NCBI GenBank assembly: GCA_964007475.1
Contig: OZ023273.1
Coordinates: 67,474,445 to 67,538,444 of the forward strand
Length of the DNA stretch: 64,000 nucleotides
DNA from: Hybos culiciformis
Lineage: Eukaryota > Arthropoda > Insecta > Diptera > Hybotidae
Direction of reading: 5' to 3'
Positions 11,100 through 25,110 of this stretch are shown one piece after another. A program made the translations under genes and the position numbers. The notes under the pieces were generated by a model. The model worked only from the letters and a program-made list of their open reading frames with translations, was not told the DNA's origin and did no database searches. Within the stretch, counting starts at the first letter, position 1. Each line of letters begins with the position of its first letter.

Positions 11100-11559
11100 T
11101 AAATTTTTAATGCATTGCCGTTCTTTTTACAATGTTCACACGATAATTGATTTCTATTGGTTCTACAATCGTTTGCTAAATGGTTATTTCGGCCACAACG
11201 TAAACATAGCCCTTCGATTCCAAGCTGTTTATAATCAATAAACGATCTTGAATTTCTTGCCTTTGAATTCGTACTTTGTTGTTGTCTATTTGAACTATTA
11301 CTTTACCTTTTTGATTGTCGTTGATGCTGATTTGATTTTGTGACTATTGATTTCGATATTTGACGAACTTGTAGTATGTGCCATGACTTTAGAATTCAAT
11401 TTTGATGCTTCAATACGTACTGCTTTTTCCACTATTTTGTCGAAGTCTAATTCGTCTTCTTGAAGAAGTTATTCTCGAATGTGATTATCGCGTAGACCTC
11501 GAATTAATTGAGCCCGTAAAAATATATCCGCAATAGATTTTTCACAGGTACATACAAAT
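11100..11559 (-). pseudogene. Gypsy gag, C-terminal part with CCHC zinc knuckle
   Basis: The region has no long open frame but keeps one clear nucleocapsid zinc knuckle, CLRCGRNNHLANDC, at 11165-11206 (Cys-X2-Cys-X4-His-X4-Cys). A second, decayed knuckle begins CEHCKKNG just downstream. Several frame breaks separate it from the gag N-terminal frame. Confidence 0.75.
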
Positions 11560-11991
11560 TTACAATGCAGTACTCGTTGCTACGTATTCATTTATAGAAT
11601 CCTCTTCCTTTTGATATTCTGACAAAAAATAATGCTGTTCTACCAATGCATTTTTTTGCGGAGAGAAATGTTTTTCTAATAACTTAATTAATTCGTCGTA
11701 ATCTAACTCATTAATTTTCTTAGGAGCCGCTAATGAAGTTAAAAGTGCATAATTTGATGACCCAATAAATTGTAATAATAATTTTGCGCACATGGTCTTG
11801 TCGTCGAATATTTTCTTAACCTGAAAATGAATTTCTAATCGTTCTTTATAATTTTTAAAATTTTCTACCTTTGAATCGAAAGCATCGAAATTCGAGATTA
11901 TATTAACACTCGTAGTTCTTTGTTGATCTTGCATAGCCGTTGCCATAGTTGATAGTGCTGTAATTAGCGTATTCAAACTAGCCTGATCCAT
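11560..11991 (-). CDS. Gypsy gag, N-terminal part
   Basis: A 143-residue frame starting at a Met about 70 bases after the LTR. It contains NFKNYKERLEIHFQ, LLQFIGSSNYALL, LIKLLEKHFSPQK and a YFLSEYQKEEDSINEY stretch, which together match the helical capsid-type gag of insect Gypsy elements of the K02A2.6-associated kind. Gag would form the particle that holds the RNA. The frame ends in a shift, so the nucleocapsid part is not in frame. Confidence 0.8.
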   Translation of the reverse strand: MDQASLNTLITALSTMATAMQDQQRTTSVNIISNFDAFDSKVENFKNYKERLEIHFQVKKIFDDKTMCAKLLLQFIGSSNYALLTSLAAPKKINELDYDELIKLLEKHFSPQKNALVEQHYFLSEYQKEEDSINEYVATSTAL

Positions 11992-12042
11992 GTTTTTGTA
12001 AACTGTACTAATTTACTTGTTGAAAAATGGTTTTTTTTCTTT

Positions 12043-12058
12043 CACCTTCGTCGCCAAA
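12043..12058 (-). promoter_or_regulatory. Primer-binding site candidate
   Basis: Directly after the 5' LTR on the minus strand is G then TTTGGCGACGAAGGTG. The TGGCG start is usual for Gypsy primer sites that pair with a tRNA 3' end; I cannot name the tRNA with confidence. Confidence 0.6.
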
Positions 12059-12059
12059 C

Positions 12060-12329
12060 TGTTGTGTTTTCTTTCTAGATATTATTTGAAAAGACTCGAG
12101 TGTAGCTAATTTATAATCTCTTTATTAAAATTCAATTTACAGGAAATTAGGGATACACGAAGTGTGTATCCAGAAACTATTTAATATTAGAAATCGTAGT
12201 AGAAAACAATGTAGATGTGATCTTGATGAAATTCTATTATGCAATGTCATCAATACTAACATGAAGTTAGGTGTCAATCATCTTTGACATTTTAAAGGCC
12301 CGTTCACACTATCTATTTTGAATACGACA
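12060..12329 (-). repeat. 5' LTR of the Gypsy element
   Basis: A 270-bp LTR, starting TGTTGTG and ending ACGACA on the plus strand. It matches the copy at 7979-8256 with about 1.5% substitutions. The AATAA duplication follows at 12330-12334. Confidence 0.95.
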
Positions 12330-12334
12330 AATAA

Positions 12335-14281
12335 TTTCTGAATTACTTTTTGAGATTAATAAATAAATATAGACAATGACAATAACGACATAACATTTTT
12401 CCTAACTTTTTGTTAGGAATTTTTTCCATAAATTTTCTCGTAATTTTTTCCTGAGCAACAACAAATAGCATACTAAGCTTTACGTAAATATTACATTTAA
12501 AAATAAATATTGTATAAGTTTCATTTTATTTAACTAATCTAGATACTTTATTTCAGTGAATTTCATATTTTGTTTTTTTTTTCCTTTTGCGATGCGATGT
12601 TGTAAAAAAAAAATTTTTTTATAGGTACAATACATAAATATACCACATATTCAGTCAATTTCAGATTATGTCTTCATATAAAAATTTTATATTCTTGGAA
12701 TATGATGGTTAAAAAAAAAATTCAACAATAAAATAAGTTTATCAGTGATTTTAACCTCACTCATTTTCGGCATATAATATATATCTTTATTTTTAGGTGA
12801 CTTTATTACTTCAATTGAAGTTGCGGGATATATATGGTATATGATTTTATTTAACGAAAAATAAATTTTATCTGATAATGTGATTTTATTTACAGTGTAA
12901 GGTTCGATTCAACTTCCAAATTGATCCTTCTGAGTATATATATAACATATACATTTTTATCTTGAAATTTAAATTGAAGTTTAATACACAGGTACTTATT
13001 ATTATGATAGAAAATTCAACATTTTAAAAAAATCCAGGTCATTCGATATAATTTTATTAAAATTATCTGATTACTGGTTCCCATTAAATCAAATAATTTT
13101 GTATCTACATATTAATGTAAATTAATTTTTAATTTTTTTTTTCATATCATCATCACCAGTTAATTCATATTAATTAGAACTAACTCAATATTAAATATTT
13201 TTATCAATCAATGTTTTTATCACCTTTTGATATATAGTTAGAGAAACTATGCATCAAAATTTTATTATTGATTTAATTTGAATGTACCTTTACTAAACAA
13301 ATTAGAGATATAAAACAATTTAATTTTATAAGTAATAATTTTAAAAACTTAATAAAAAACATTTGTTGTAAACTAAATTTAAATCGAAATTGAATAATGT
13401 CCAATAATAAAACAAATTTCAATAATGGACAAAATGTGGATTATTAAAGTGTGGACATTTTTATTGGGTATTTAACCTCGAACTCGTGCATTGTCCTTTT
13501 CTTTATTTTTAATATTTTATTACACCTTTTATTCTTATGTGATATTCTTTAATTTGCATACAATTATTGAAATGCAGTGAGTATTGAAATGTCATTCCGA
13601 ATGTTGCAAAGATTTTTTTTTTGAGATAACATTTTTAAATTGATGTGTGGTCAATGTTTTTTTTTTTCACTTAAAAAAAAATGAAACTTCGATAAGACCT
13701 TTTTTTTTCTTAATAAAAAAGTTATTTTTGCAATGTTCATTACATAATAGTTAATTAGGATTTAATATTATATTTATTTAGTTTAGTTCATGGTTATATA
13801 CACAGAACATATTATATTGCAGAATGTATTTGGCGGTCTAGTATAAGTTTAGATTAAGGGCTATGAATACTATTAATAATTTCAATTTTATTAGAAAAAT
13901 ACTAATCGTTTAATTTTTTTGAAATCTTTATGCCTTAATTCTTAAGTTGGTTCCATACATCAAATACTTTTAATTAAGAACACCTTATCGTTTTATTATG
14001 CGTACTGTAACGTCGAAAATAAAACTAATGTACTGGATTACATAATTTAACGTTGAAAGACAACGAAAGGAACGGAATTACGCAGTCTACGTTATCCATA
14101 CGTAAAAGTTCAATTTGTAATATGTATAATAAAATAGATGGTCCTGAAATCATTTCAATAGTTAGACCGTAAAATTACTTAGTTTCATCTGAAATTTTAT
14201 AAGATTTTTTTAACAGACCGAAAATTTAAATATGTATTATAAAATTTCGAACGTAATTTGATAATATAAACCTGGGAAAAG
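12335..14281. other. AT-rich DNA, no gene recognised
   Basis: About 1.9 kb of AT-rich sequence without a supported gene, RNA or transposon terminus. A short IR-like stretch around 13400-13460 (CCAATAATAAAAC against the inverse ATTGGGT region) is too weak to call. Confidence 0.5.
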
Positions 14282-14505
14282 CTTACTGCTCAATATTATG
14301 ATTTCATTCTTGTGGTTCTTACTTCTTAGTGAAATATATTGATTTTGCTTTGAGTTGTAACATAAGTTGAAATTAGTTTATTAAGCACTTAGTTAGTACT
14401 TAGTTAGTACTTAGTAGTATTTCATGTTTTCAAAGGTTTAAACTGAAATTGTTTTAGTTTTTTTCTCTTAAATTGTATTACAACTTAGTTTTTTGTCTGA
14501 ACTAG
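14282..14505 (+). repeat. Dispersed repeat, copy A
   Basis: This segment (starting TTACTGCTCAATATTATGA, containing TCATTCTTGTGGTTCTTA and GAGTTGTAACATAAGTTGA, ending AACTGAAATTGTTTTAGTTT and a short extension) is matched in reverse orientation at about 56560-56785. The copies are clearly homologous but diverged. A short internal tandem ACTTAGTTAGT is seen only here. The family is unknown and no coding is visible. Confidence 0.75.
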
Positions 14506-16268
14506 GCCTCCAAATGTCTCTCCCTTGCCCTTCTTGGGGATATTTCGGCCACTAAATTTCTGAATTTGCGAATATGTGCTCATCGTAAACCATTTAAACT
14601 TCTCTCAACAAAACCTTTATTTTTATTTTTTGTAATCATAATACCTAGAATTCAATTTCAATTAAGTGGTTATTTTGGTCTGACCATATAATGTAAGTAT
14701 CATCTCCATTTATTGTTTTCTACGATATCTCTGATTGTAACTTCCTTTTTTCAATTTATTAAAAAAAAGGATGTTATTTTTTTTTTTTTACCGTCCGTGT
14801 CGCGTTGAATTAATTAAGAAAACAAGAAGTTAAAATTGCTTTGCACCTTTCCAGATCATTTCTACGTATTTCTTTGAGATAAACTAGTGGGTGGCATTGG
14901 CATTGTATGCGAAGGGTTAAGGCATCTTATTTATTTTTGTATTAATTTTTTCACGTTGCATGTTAAATTTGGCGCAATCAAATTATATAGGTATTAATGA
15001 TTTCAAATCTTCTTGTTAGGTATGAATTATATGTAAGTATAAAATGTGTATATTTTTTATATGGTCCACTAACGGCTCCTCTTGGTTACAGTTTTTTTTT
15101 TTAATTTTTAATTTATGCTACGTTATATATTTATTTATGTATAAAATTTTCCCTCCTGCTTTTTGATGAATTAATGCAGTGGTTGAAGTATAAAGTGTAA
15201 TAAAACCTCCTACTCATTAATGAATAATGTTATCAGAATTATTTATGCTACTGGTTTTTTTATAATGTAGTTTTTTTTTATTTTAACTTTGAAAGAATTT
15301 TTATTTCGATTTTATTTATGATTAATGCTTATAAATGATAAGTGACATTTTATCGCAACCTTATTCATTATATTACAAATTAAACTTATTTTAGAATTAT
15401 AGTGTAAAATTTTATTGAGGGATCATCGGTTAAATATTTTTGTAAAAATAAATTTATGTTAAAGAACATTCATATTATGTATAATACAGGTTTATCCACA
15501 ACAAAAATATTTCTACAATCCACCTAAAATTCTTGGTAATATAGAGCGACAAACATTTTATAAGACTCCTTCAATCGACGTGTACTTAAATATTGAGAAT
15601 TAATTTTCAGCCCTCTTTTGAAAGGTTTATCTTTTTCTAGGTTCCTTCAACATACTGTTTTTTATTCATTAATAATTAAAAACAAAATTTAAAATTAGAT
15701 AAATTTTATAAGAAATTAAGTTCGACCATTAATCGGATTCGGAGAATTTCGAAATCAGGTAAGAAATTTGATAGTTGTTTAATAGACGGACAGACTTAAT
15801 GATTCATTTTTGAAACTGGATAAAATTTAAAAAAAAAAGTTAAAATTCATATTACCTACATTGTTTTGATTGAGTCTACAAAAGTATAAAAGATTGCGCT
15901 TAAGTTAGGGTTATGTTATAACACTTGAGCTCTGGTAATATGTTTAACTTATAAATGAAAAAAAAATTTAAGAAATCCGCTTATTTTGTTCCGGTATTGA
16001 ACTAGGTAAGAATTATGATTTTATTAACTTTAATTGTACTTAACTAAGAGTAATTAAATCTTAATGTACATATAATTGAATTTATTTTAAAAATAAATTA
16101 AATGTGACTTGTAATAAAAAATTATTAAATTTGATGTGTAAATAAAGTTTTGATTTAGATACTCAAGATTCAAATTGAATAATTCTGATTAAATTATCAT
16201 TTTAAATAAATCAGCAGGATGTGATATTTTAATTTTCATTTAATTGGGCCACCCAATTTCGTTACTCG

Positions 16269-16271
<3 letters not shown>
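14506..16271. other. AT-rich DNA, no gene recognised
   Basis: AT-rich sequence. A short GC-richer patch at about 14505-14560 (AGGCCTCC..CTTGCCCTTCTTGGGG) adjoins the dispersed repeat and may belong to another element. Nothing else is identifiable. Confidence 0.5.

Positions 16272-16312
<41 letters not shown>
16272..16312. repeat. (ATT)n microsatellite
   Basis: About 13 uninterrupted ATT units. Confidence 0.97.
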
Positions 16313-16601
16313 GAATGTGAAAAGGAAAATGACGAGTTGATTTTCTTATTTATTGAAATGAGTTAAATGCAGTTAATTGATTTAATACATAAGATCTGAT
16401 AATTCAGTGGAATATTATTACCATTTTAAATATAATTTAACTTATTTATTTTGGTTTTCGTAATATATATAATACTGGTATCTTAATCCTCCTCTTCGTC
16501 AAGCCGATAAACGGCGATTAGCTAAGTTTCACTGGTTTTGATTTAAAAAAGTAACGTTAAAGCTCTGTTGAACATGGATATTTTTTATTCATGGGTACAA
16601 C

Positions 16602-17517
16602 CAGAGGCGGTTTTAACGGTGTCGGGCCCCTGGCGCTGAAAAAAAATCGGGCCCATACTCTCTAAATTAAAATAAAATAAAACAATATTAATTAAAATTT
16701 AATGAAAAACCTCAAACAAAATCAATTACATTTATATATTATTTCTATAAACTAAATTATCAAAAAATAATTAAATTACAAAATTTAAAGAATGGGTCAA
16801 ACATAGTAAGTAAAAGCGCGTTGGACTATGTTGCTTTATATACGCTTGCAGAGCCTAATATTTACGCTCTATTTGCAGCATTGTCGTAGGATTGTCCTCT
16901 ATACATTTATCAATTGGTATATTACACCAAAATCGGTAACATGATTTGAGACTATACTATTTTCGCTTTGTATTTTGATGAAAGCCGAACGTGTCATAGG
17001 GGAAAAAAACAGTATCTACATAAAAATTGAATATGAGAATAATAGGTTTAAAGTTTATTAGTCGTACTGTATTATTCTTTTTTTTAATATTCTTCATTCA
17101 GTATATTTTATAGTACGGTATTTCCGTATAGTTATGCTGCATTTTTTCATTATTAAAAATACATGTCGCCAAATTTTATAATTTTAACAAAATATTCAAA
17201 GCATTTTACAATCAAATGAATTTTGAAATTTTGGATCGATTTTCAAAAATAATTTGGCAAATTTTTTGTATTCAAAAGTTTGTGATTTTTACTATCAAAT
17301 GCCATCAATACCTAAATTTTTCAGATTTTGGTAGATACTGTGTTTTCCTATGACTGCAGTGTAGGGAACATTTTGTAAAATTTACGTTTTCATGGCATTG
17401 TGATTTGTGAATAGAATAGAAGCCACAATGTTTAGTTTCATTGTTTTCTGATTGGGCCTCTTCTATCGCGAAGCCCCTGGCGACCGCCATGTGCGACGCC
17501 CATTAGAACCGCCTCTG
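16602..17517. mobile_element. Non-autonomous hAT-like element
   Basis: A 916-bp element with inverted ends CAGAGGCGGTTTTAACGG on the left and CAGAGGCGGTTCTAATGG read inward on the right. The flanks are GGTACAAC (16594-16601) and GGTACAAT (17518-17525), an 8-bp duplication with one mismatch, as expected for hAT. GGGCCC-type GC-rich DNA lies just inside the left end (TCGGGCCCCTGGCG) and a matching CCCCTGGCGACC inside the right end. A 61-residue minus-strand frame at 17305-17490 starts inside the right terminus and resembles nothing known, so I do not call it a gene. Confidence 0.88.
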
Positions 17518-17525
17518 GGTACAAT

Positions 17526-17961
17526 CCAAAATTTTTACTTAAACCAGAAAAGAACTCTCTGTTACCTACATTTCACATAATTAGAATATTTGATAATGTA
17601 AAGATAGTCTATATAGAATGTAAAAATATGGAAGGAATAAGTTATTTGCTTCTATGCAACAAAATCAAAGTTCTCAAGAAAAACTGCAAAAATAATTACA
17701 ATTTAAAAAAAAAAGATTACATAGGATTGGAATTTTGATTAAAAATGTAAGTATAAATAAAATTCATCAATTTTTCTTTTCATATTTTATATTTTATAGA
17801 AGCAAATGAAGAAAGCTAGTATTTACAAAATTTCATAAAGGCCCTGCCCAAATTTCTTAGAACTTGAAGAAAAATTATATAACTTTACCAACTCTTGTAA
17901 ATTATTGGAAAAAGTAGTTATTCTGAAACTCTAAACTAAATATAAAAATAATGAAATTTAT
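17526..17961. other. AT-rich DNA, no gene recognised
   Basis: AT-rich spacer between the hAT-like element and the foldback; nothing supported. Confidence 0.5.
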
Positions 17962-17966
17962 TAATT

Positions 17967-18173
17967 AAAAAATGTGTTAAAAAGAACTTTATAAAAATAA
18001 CGATTTTTACAACTGACTAAACATTTGATGACTAAAAGCATAGAAAGCATAAATTATAGGATGTGTAAGTTAGAACTCCATGCTGCGCCCCAGGTTTTAA
18101 TCATCAAATGTTATAATTATAGTCAGTTGTAAAAAACGTTATTTTATTATAAAGTTCTTTTTACCATTTTTTA
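17967..18173. mobile_element. Foldback / MITE-like inverted repeat
   Basis: Left arm AAAGAACTTTATAAAAATAACG..TTTTTACAACTGACT..ACATTTGATGA pairs with the right arm, which read on the other strand is AAAGAACTTTATAATAAAATAACG..TTTTACAACTGACT..ACATTTGATGA. The arms are about 70-80 bases with small indels, around a short centre that includes CTGCGCCCCAGG. No coding. A target duplication was not resolved because the outer flanks are T/A runs. Confidence 0.7.
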
Positions 18174-18754
18174 TTGAATTTTTTTAGTCTTCTTATATAC
18201 AAAATTTTCAATTTTAACCTTTCTATACCAAATAATTTTCACAAAAAATTGTTAACAGCCTCCCTACTTGAAGTTTCTCCGCTTCATGCTAAAACAAATC
18301 CACGATTCAATGTTTTTGCTTGAAGAGCAGAAACTATGAGCAGCTTGCTACGATTTTGGTTTAATGGTTTGGTATGATTTAAAATACTTTTTTTTACAAA
18401 GAACTAGGAATGCAATTTATAAGAAGTAAATAATTTATTATACACCGAGAAAGTTACTAAAAATCTATATCATTGTTTTAATGAGCAACGTTTTTTCATC
18501 CTATACTATAACAATTAGGAATGCTACCACGGTACCAAAATTTCTAGTTAAAGGAGAGGTGAGCTCTCAAAAAAGGTTCTAAGCTTAACAAAAGCATTTT
18601 GGCGTTTGATAAAAATAAATATGACTTAATGAAAAGAAGAAAAAATGTATTAAATTTAATTTAATTTAAACCAGGATTTAAAAAAAAATAACGCAATTTA
18701 ATTTTATGTTTTAAAAATGTTGCGTAAGCGTCAAAAAAAGTTCTAAATTAAAAT
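18174..18754. other. 3' flank of the protease gene
   Basis: AT-rich DNA downstream of the protease gene. On the gene strand an AATAAA overlaps the stop codon (GAAATAAATTTT) and is the likely, though not certain, polyadenylation signal. Nothing else is recognised. Confidence 0.45.
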
Positions 18755-19837
<1,083 letters not shown>

Positions 19838-19897
19838 TTTTGTCGTTTTACTTCAAACAGTGAACTATAATTAAAGCTTATTACATCAAATACTCTA

Positions 19898-19905
19898 TAT
19901 TTATA
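19898..19905 (-). promoter_or_regulatory. TATA-box candidate of the protease gene
   Basis: TATAAATA on the minus strand, about 60 bases upstream of the start codon. The sequence between (AAGCTTTAATTATAGTTCACT) would hold a short 5' leader. The match is good, but such strings are common in DNA this AT-rich. Confidence 0.5.
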
Positions 19906-22900
19906 TTAAAATTTGAAAGAATATTTGCATTTTATCAAATCAACAATAGTTTTTATAGAACTATTATAATTAAACTTGACATTTTTATAAATTATTTCTT
20001 TTGGTATCATTTACCAGAAAATTTCCCCAAATGGTGTCATTAGTGCGAATTAAGTTTCATAGATAAGAAAATTAAAAAAAAAAAACATAACAATTTAAAA
20101 CAATTTGATATGCAAATGCAGTTTAGGGAAAATTTATATATTATAGCATAAACATGTTAAAAGAAAAAAACTATAGTGTTATATTATCAGTGAAAAATAA
20201 AATTGACAACAAAACTTTTCAATAAAGATAAATCTCTTAATTGTGTGCCTGGGTCTATTGTTCGATTGTTTTAGTTAAATTTTTAGAGATATGCATTAGT
20301 CGTGTTCCTGGGCCTAATCAGCCGATTCAGTGACATTTAAATTAAATATCGTAATAATTAAAAGCAAGCTTAGGAACATATAACATTTATAACTAATAAA
20401 ATTGTAAATTCAGCTTGAGCATATTTAATACAAAAATTATTGAAGGATTAGTAGACATTAAACTTAATGAAAACGTTTTTTTTTTTTTTTTTTTGAGATT
20501 TAATTAAAAAGACACTTTATAACAATTCTTCTAGAAAATTTTCCCATTCTCTATAAAAATATAATCAGATTAATATTAAAATTAAACTAAATAAAATTGG
20601 TTTTTTTATTGTCTCTTTTTTGTCCCCACAATTGCGACGAAAAAACAGTCTGGAAAAAGATTAACTTTGTAAGATTATATGCGAATAAGAAAACTATAGG
20701 GAAAAAAAAATGAGATAATTCCTTAGAAAAATCAACAGAAAATTGACCAGAATTTTTTGCATTATTTTTTTCATATGAAGAAAGAAAGTATTGTTTTTGT
20801 GGTCAAGTAAGTCTTAAAGCATAATGTAAAAAGTGAATTGAAAACTATGTGCAAATTCGAAAATAATTAAATACGGAAATAAATCGCAAATCCATAGATG
20901 CAAAGGGTTTTATTCTTGTACAATTAAAACTAACTTAAATCGTTATTTTATAAAGTTAAGACAACAATTCTGTAAACTTCAAATATTAAAATTTATTAGA
21001 AACATTCTACAGACTATGTAGAAATGAAAATTAGAATTTATTATTTTATTTCCATCTCTTTGGTAACTTAAATATACACAATCTTGCACTTATATATACA
21101 CAATCTTTTTTTTCTTATATTTAATAATGTACTAAGAAGAAACTTAGAAGGTGGTGAAAGATCGATTTATTTATTCCCCAAAGTCGGTTTTGGTTGAAAA
21201 ATATTATTTATAAAGTAAAATTGAAAAATATTTTTTTTTTCTCTATTTCATTTATATACCAATGCTCAATGTATATATACAAAATTTTCATAAGAAGTTT
21301 TTTTTTATTTGATAGTTTATTATGGTTAAAGAAAGCAAAAAAAAAAAAAAATCATGAACCATACCACCCATTTACGGAAGTATATTATTCATGGGGAAAT
21401 CGTGACTTAATATGTTTTCGATTGAACGGTACTGTTTCGCGAATAAATAAAAATATATCGGAACGGATTAATCCGTAGAATATAAAAATTAAAATATTTT
21501 TTATTTTTTCTTCATAAATAATTCTAAATATTATTTTTTTTTTCCTCAAAACTATTGAAGTTCATATTAAAATTTGATATATATGCTGACAAATAAATAT
21601 AATAGCGAGACAGTTTTATAAATGATAAAATAAATGATGATGGTTTATGCTCAAAATCTATAATTTTACTTGATATGCTGCATATATTAATTTTGAAAAA
21701 ATGAATTGCATTTTCTAAAGCTTTCTATTTTTTTTCATTTTTCAATTACAATTACCATGCAATATGACTTTAAATTAAAACTTTTGTTAACCTTCGTGCT
21801 AAAACAAATTTTTTTACTAAATTTTGTTTTTTTGGCGATTTTAGTGCGGTTTGTAAGTCTTCGAATTAATAATAAAAATGTAAAAATAACACTAATAAAG
21901 CTTAAAATCCATCATAGTTCAGTATAATATAGTAACTACAGTATAATAGTAGGTCAGTAAAACTAATTATATTATAGTATAACAATAATATTTTAGGTAA
22001 AGTATACTATATTATAAGAAATATTTAAAATATTGTAATTTTGTATTTAATTAAATGCCTTCTTCCAATATGAATATTAATTATTATTTGAATACATATT
22101 TTTTGAATATCGAAAAAAGGTAAATTGAAACATTTAAAGAAATAATCTGCAATAGCAATCCTATAACAAACTTTATTTTAATGGTTGCATAATGATCGAG
22201 TTTGATCGATTATAATATATGTAATACGGATTTATAGTAATTTTAATTCTTTTTATGTTGAATTTTTTGTCATTCATAATTTATATTTTACATTTAGTAG
22301 TGAAATAACAATAACGTGATGATTTACAATTTCTTTTCGATATAAAAAAGTAATTATTTTTCATTATAAAGGTAATTTGTTTGAATAAGGGAAAATCATA
22401 ATAGAGCATTCATTATTCATTTGTTAAAACTAAAAATGTTTAATTCCATAAAAATGTTAATCAAAGTTTAATGTGAAGATTTTATAAACTTCATATTTGA
22501 GTCAATACTTTATTAGATGCAAATAGGTTTAATCACAATCCTTTTAAGTTTCAAGATAAAGTCTTCTTTGATGTCTTTTTAAGCACTATCACGTACATAA
22601 ATATTTGTTCTTTGTACCACATAACATATATTGTATACATTATGTTAATTGTGTATGTATAAATATCAGGTGTACCAAAAATAGTATTTTATCTAAGCTT
22701 CCAATGATAAATTTTAAACTTAAATTGTTTTCCTAAGTTGAGGGTGCCTGACGTAAAATTGTATGGAAGAAATAAATTAACTAAATAGACACAAAAACTC
22801 TCTTGCACTAGTTAATGTTATGTAAGTCCTAATTAATATATTATATAATTCGACTATACAAGCCTTTTATTTGCTTTCTCTAAACTAAATAGTACACATG

Positions 22901-25110
22901 GAAACAGTAATTTTACATATACAATGCAAATACAATACATGAGTAAAAAAATAGGCCCTAGTTGTTTATATTTTGTGCAATATTCTAAAATTCATGAAAA
23001 TTTTTAATAGTTTTACATTATTTACTATAAGCTATAACTTTATTCAAATTTTTTTTTGTTTTTTAAAGAAAAGTGGCAGACTAATAGTAAAAGTACCTAT
23101 CTACAATTTTATTTATGTTACATGCCAAGAAAATCACGTGGAGCATAAAAAAGAAGTAAAAGATTATACAACATAAATGCAGATAACAATAATTTTTTCA
23201 TTAGATGAAAAAAAAAATTATATATATTATTTTTATGGTAAGAAATTGAGTATAAATTAACAAGCTCAATAAAATTTTAAGTGCTTTTATGGGGTCTAAT
23301 TAAAAAGTTTTTAGTTTTCACTCTCATTACTTTCATTATTTAAGGACAATTTTGAATGAGGGCATCATTTTGTAGAACATTTTCTTTTGAAACTGTCTTC
23401 CGGTTTTATATAAAAAAAAAACAAAAAAAATTTAATAAAAATAGGTTAATTTAAGAACAATATGAAAATAATTATCTTTATAATTTATCAGTCTCAGCAC
23501 TTTTCAATATATATACTTGAAAATCAATAGATCTGAGTAAAGATATTTAAAAACTCAAATGAGGAAAATAGGAACCGAATTTTTGTATCAGATAGGTAAA
23601 TAATATAACTTTTTTCTAATTATGATAAACATAAATTGAATATAGACAATAAAAAGTAATGGAAGTCAAATGAAATTAATGGAAACAGAAAAAAGAAAAA
23701 CTCCATGATAATTAATAATTAACCTTGAAAAACAGAAAATGTATTTATAAAACACATTGGCACCAGATAAAAAATTTAATCAATTATTTTTCCAATTGAA
23801 GTATCCAAATTATAAATATTTAGGTAGAGATACTAATTCCAAGTTCAATTATAAAAATTCAGCTACGGCTGAATGGATTTATATTTTTGTACTTTTAGTG
23901 CTAATGTACATTATTACAAATGTTATTTGCTCCGGAAAGTTCACATGTACGTACATTGCTTTCCGAACCATAGTTAAGTGATGTATGAATCATGTCGGAT
24001 TTATAAATATTGATTTCAATACTAAATGCGTTGAACTGGAACTCTGTAATGTAATTTCTTGAAGTAGTAAAAGTAAAAGACATGCGAAAATTTCTTAAAA
24101 ATATATTTTTGATTACCGATTAAACCTCCTTCACTTTAAAAACTGTATCGAAAATTTTGAATCATTCAGAAATAGCTTAAGAACATTTTTCTTTCTTTAT
24201 TGTACATTTTTTTCTAAATGTTATATTCTTTTTAACATTCAAGCTTAACTTCAAATATACACATGGATCTGTTTTATTATTTTTATTATTTTTTAAAAGT
24301 TAAATCTTACATTTGTGCCTTGTTTTTTGCCATGTAAATATTTCTTGATGTCATTTCAAAGCTATATGATTACATTTTAAAAGAATATATACAAAATAAG
24401 GTTAGAAAAGGTTAATGTTTTCAGTGTTATATGTCCACTGAAAAATCAAATCAACAAAGGAATAATTTTACCGCCAGCTGTAAAAAAAAAAACCACAAAA
24501 ATATGTACTATATTATATTTATGTATAGTATATACAACTTTTAAAGAAGTTTTATATTTGTTATACTTCATGTTTATGTTTTGTTGATATTGTTTGTTTC
24601 CTAAATTTTATTTTATAGTTAAAAAAAAAACAAAAAATAATTAACAGTTCTGTTGATGTTCTAGTAGGTTGTATATTGTACTATTGTTATTCTCTTTTTT
24701 AAATAATATATGCACAATAATTTAAGTCATCAGTTTCATTCTAACTTACATTAATCTATATAATATACTGCAACTGCACCTAAAATGACATTTCTTGAAA
24801 TATAAGATAATTCAATGAATATGAAAATTATGATAACTATATAATATTCATTATAGATGATTCAAATTTCTTTTGAATCCAAATTATTGGGTTATGATGC
24901 CAACTTGAACTTGGTAACTTTACATAGATTTTGGCTCAAGAAAAGTTTTTGCATCAAAATTTTGTATGCACAAAACAAAAATTTGATATGCACAAAACAG
25001 AATGAGTAAACAGAGCACCAACTTCAACAAACTAATTTTGAGAATTTAAAAAAAAAACACAATTTTGAGGTAATTTTCCAAATAAATAACTTTTGAAAAG
25101 AAGTCACAGG
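19906..25110. other. AT-rich gene-free stretch
   Basis: 5.2 kb with only short AT-biased frames, none recognised. Visible features are a T run at about 20478-20494, an A/T-rich palindromic cluster with ATTATAGTATA motifs around 21915-22015, and several A runs. I see no tRNA, rRNA or transposon ends. Confidence 0.5.

Larger units (their letters stand above)
7979..12329 (-). mobile_element. Defective Gypsy LTR retrotransposon, with a nested hAT-like element
   Basis: A 4.35-kb element read on the minus strand. Order from 5' to 3': LTR, primer-binding site, gag with zinc knuckle, protease, reverse transcriptase, partial RNase H, integrase C-terminal tail, polypurine tract, LTR. Gypsy order is supported by protease before reverse transcriptase and no integrase between them. 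The outer bases are TG..CA and the flanks carry the 5-bp duplication AATAA (7974-7978 and 12330-12334). The reverse transcriptase style resembles the Mag/CsRn1-like insect and worm elements, but I hold that clade loosely. Frameshifts, a nonsense codon, an integrase deletion and a 721-bp insertion make it non-functional. Confidence 0.95.

Noticed and set aside
17305..17490. 61-residue minus-strand frame
   Set aside because: It starts inside the terminal repeat of a hAT-like element and has no recognisable transposase motif.
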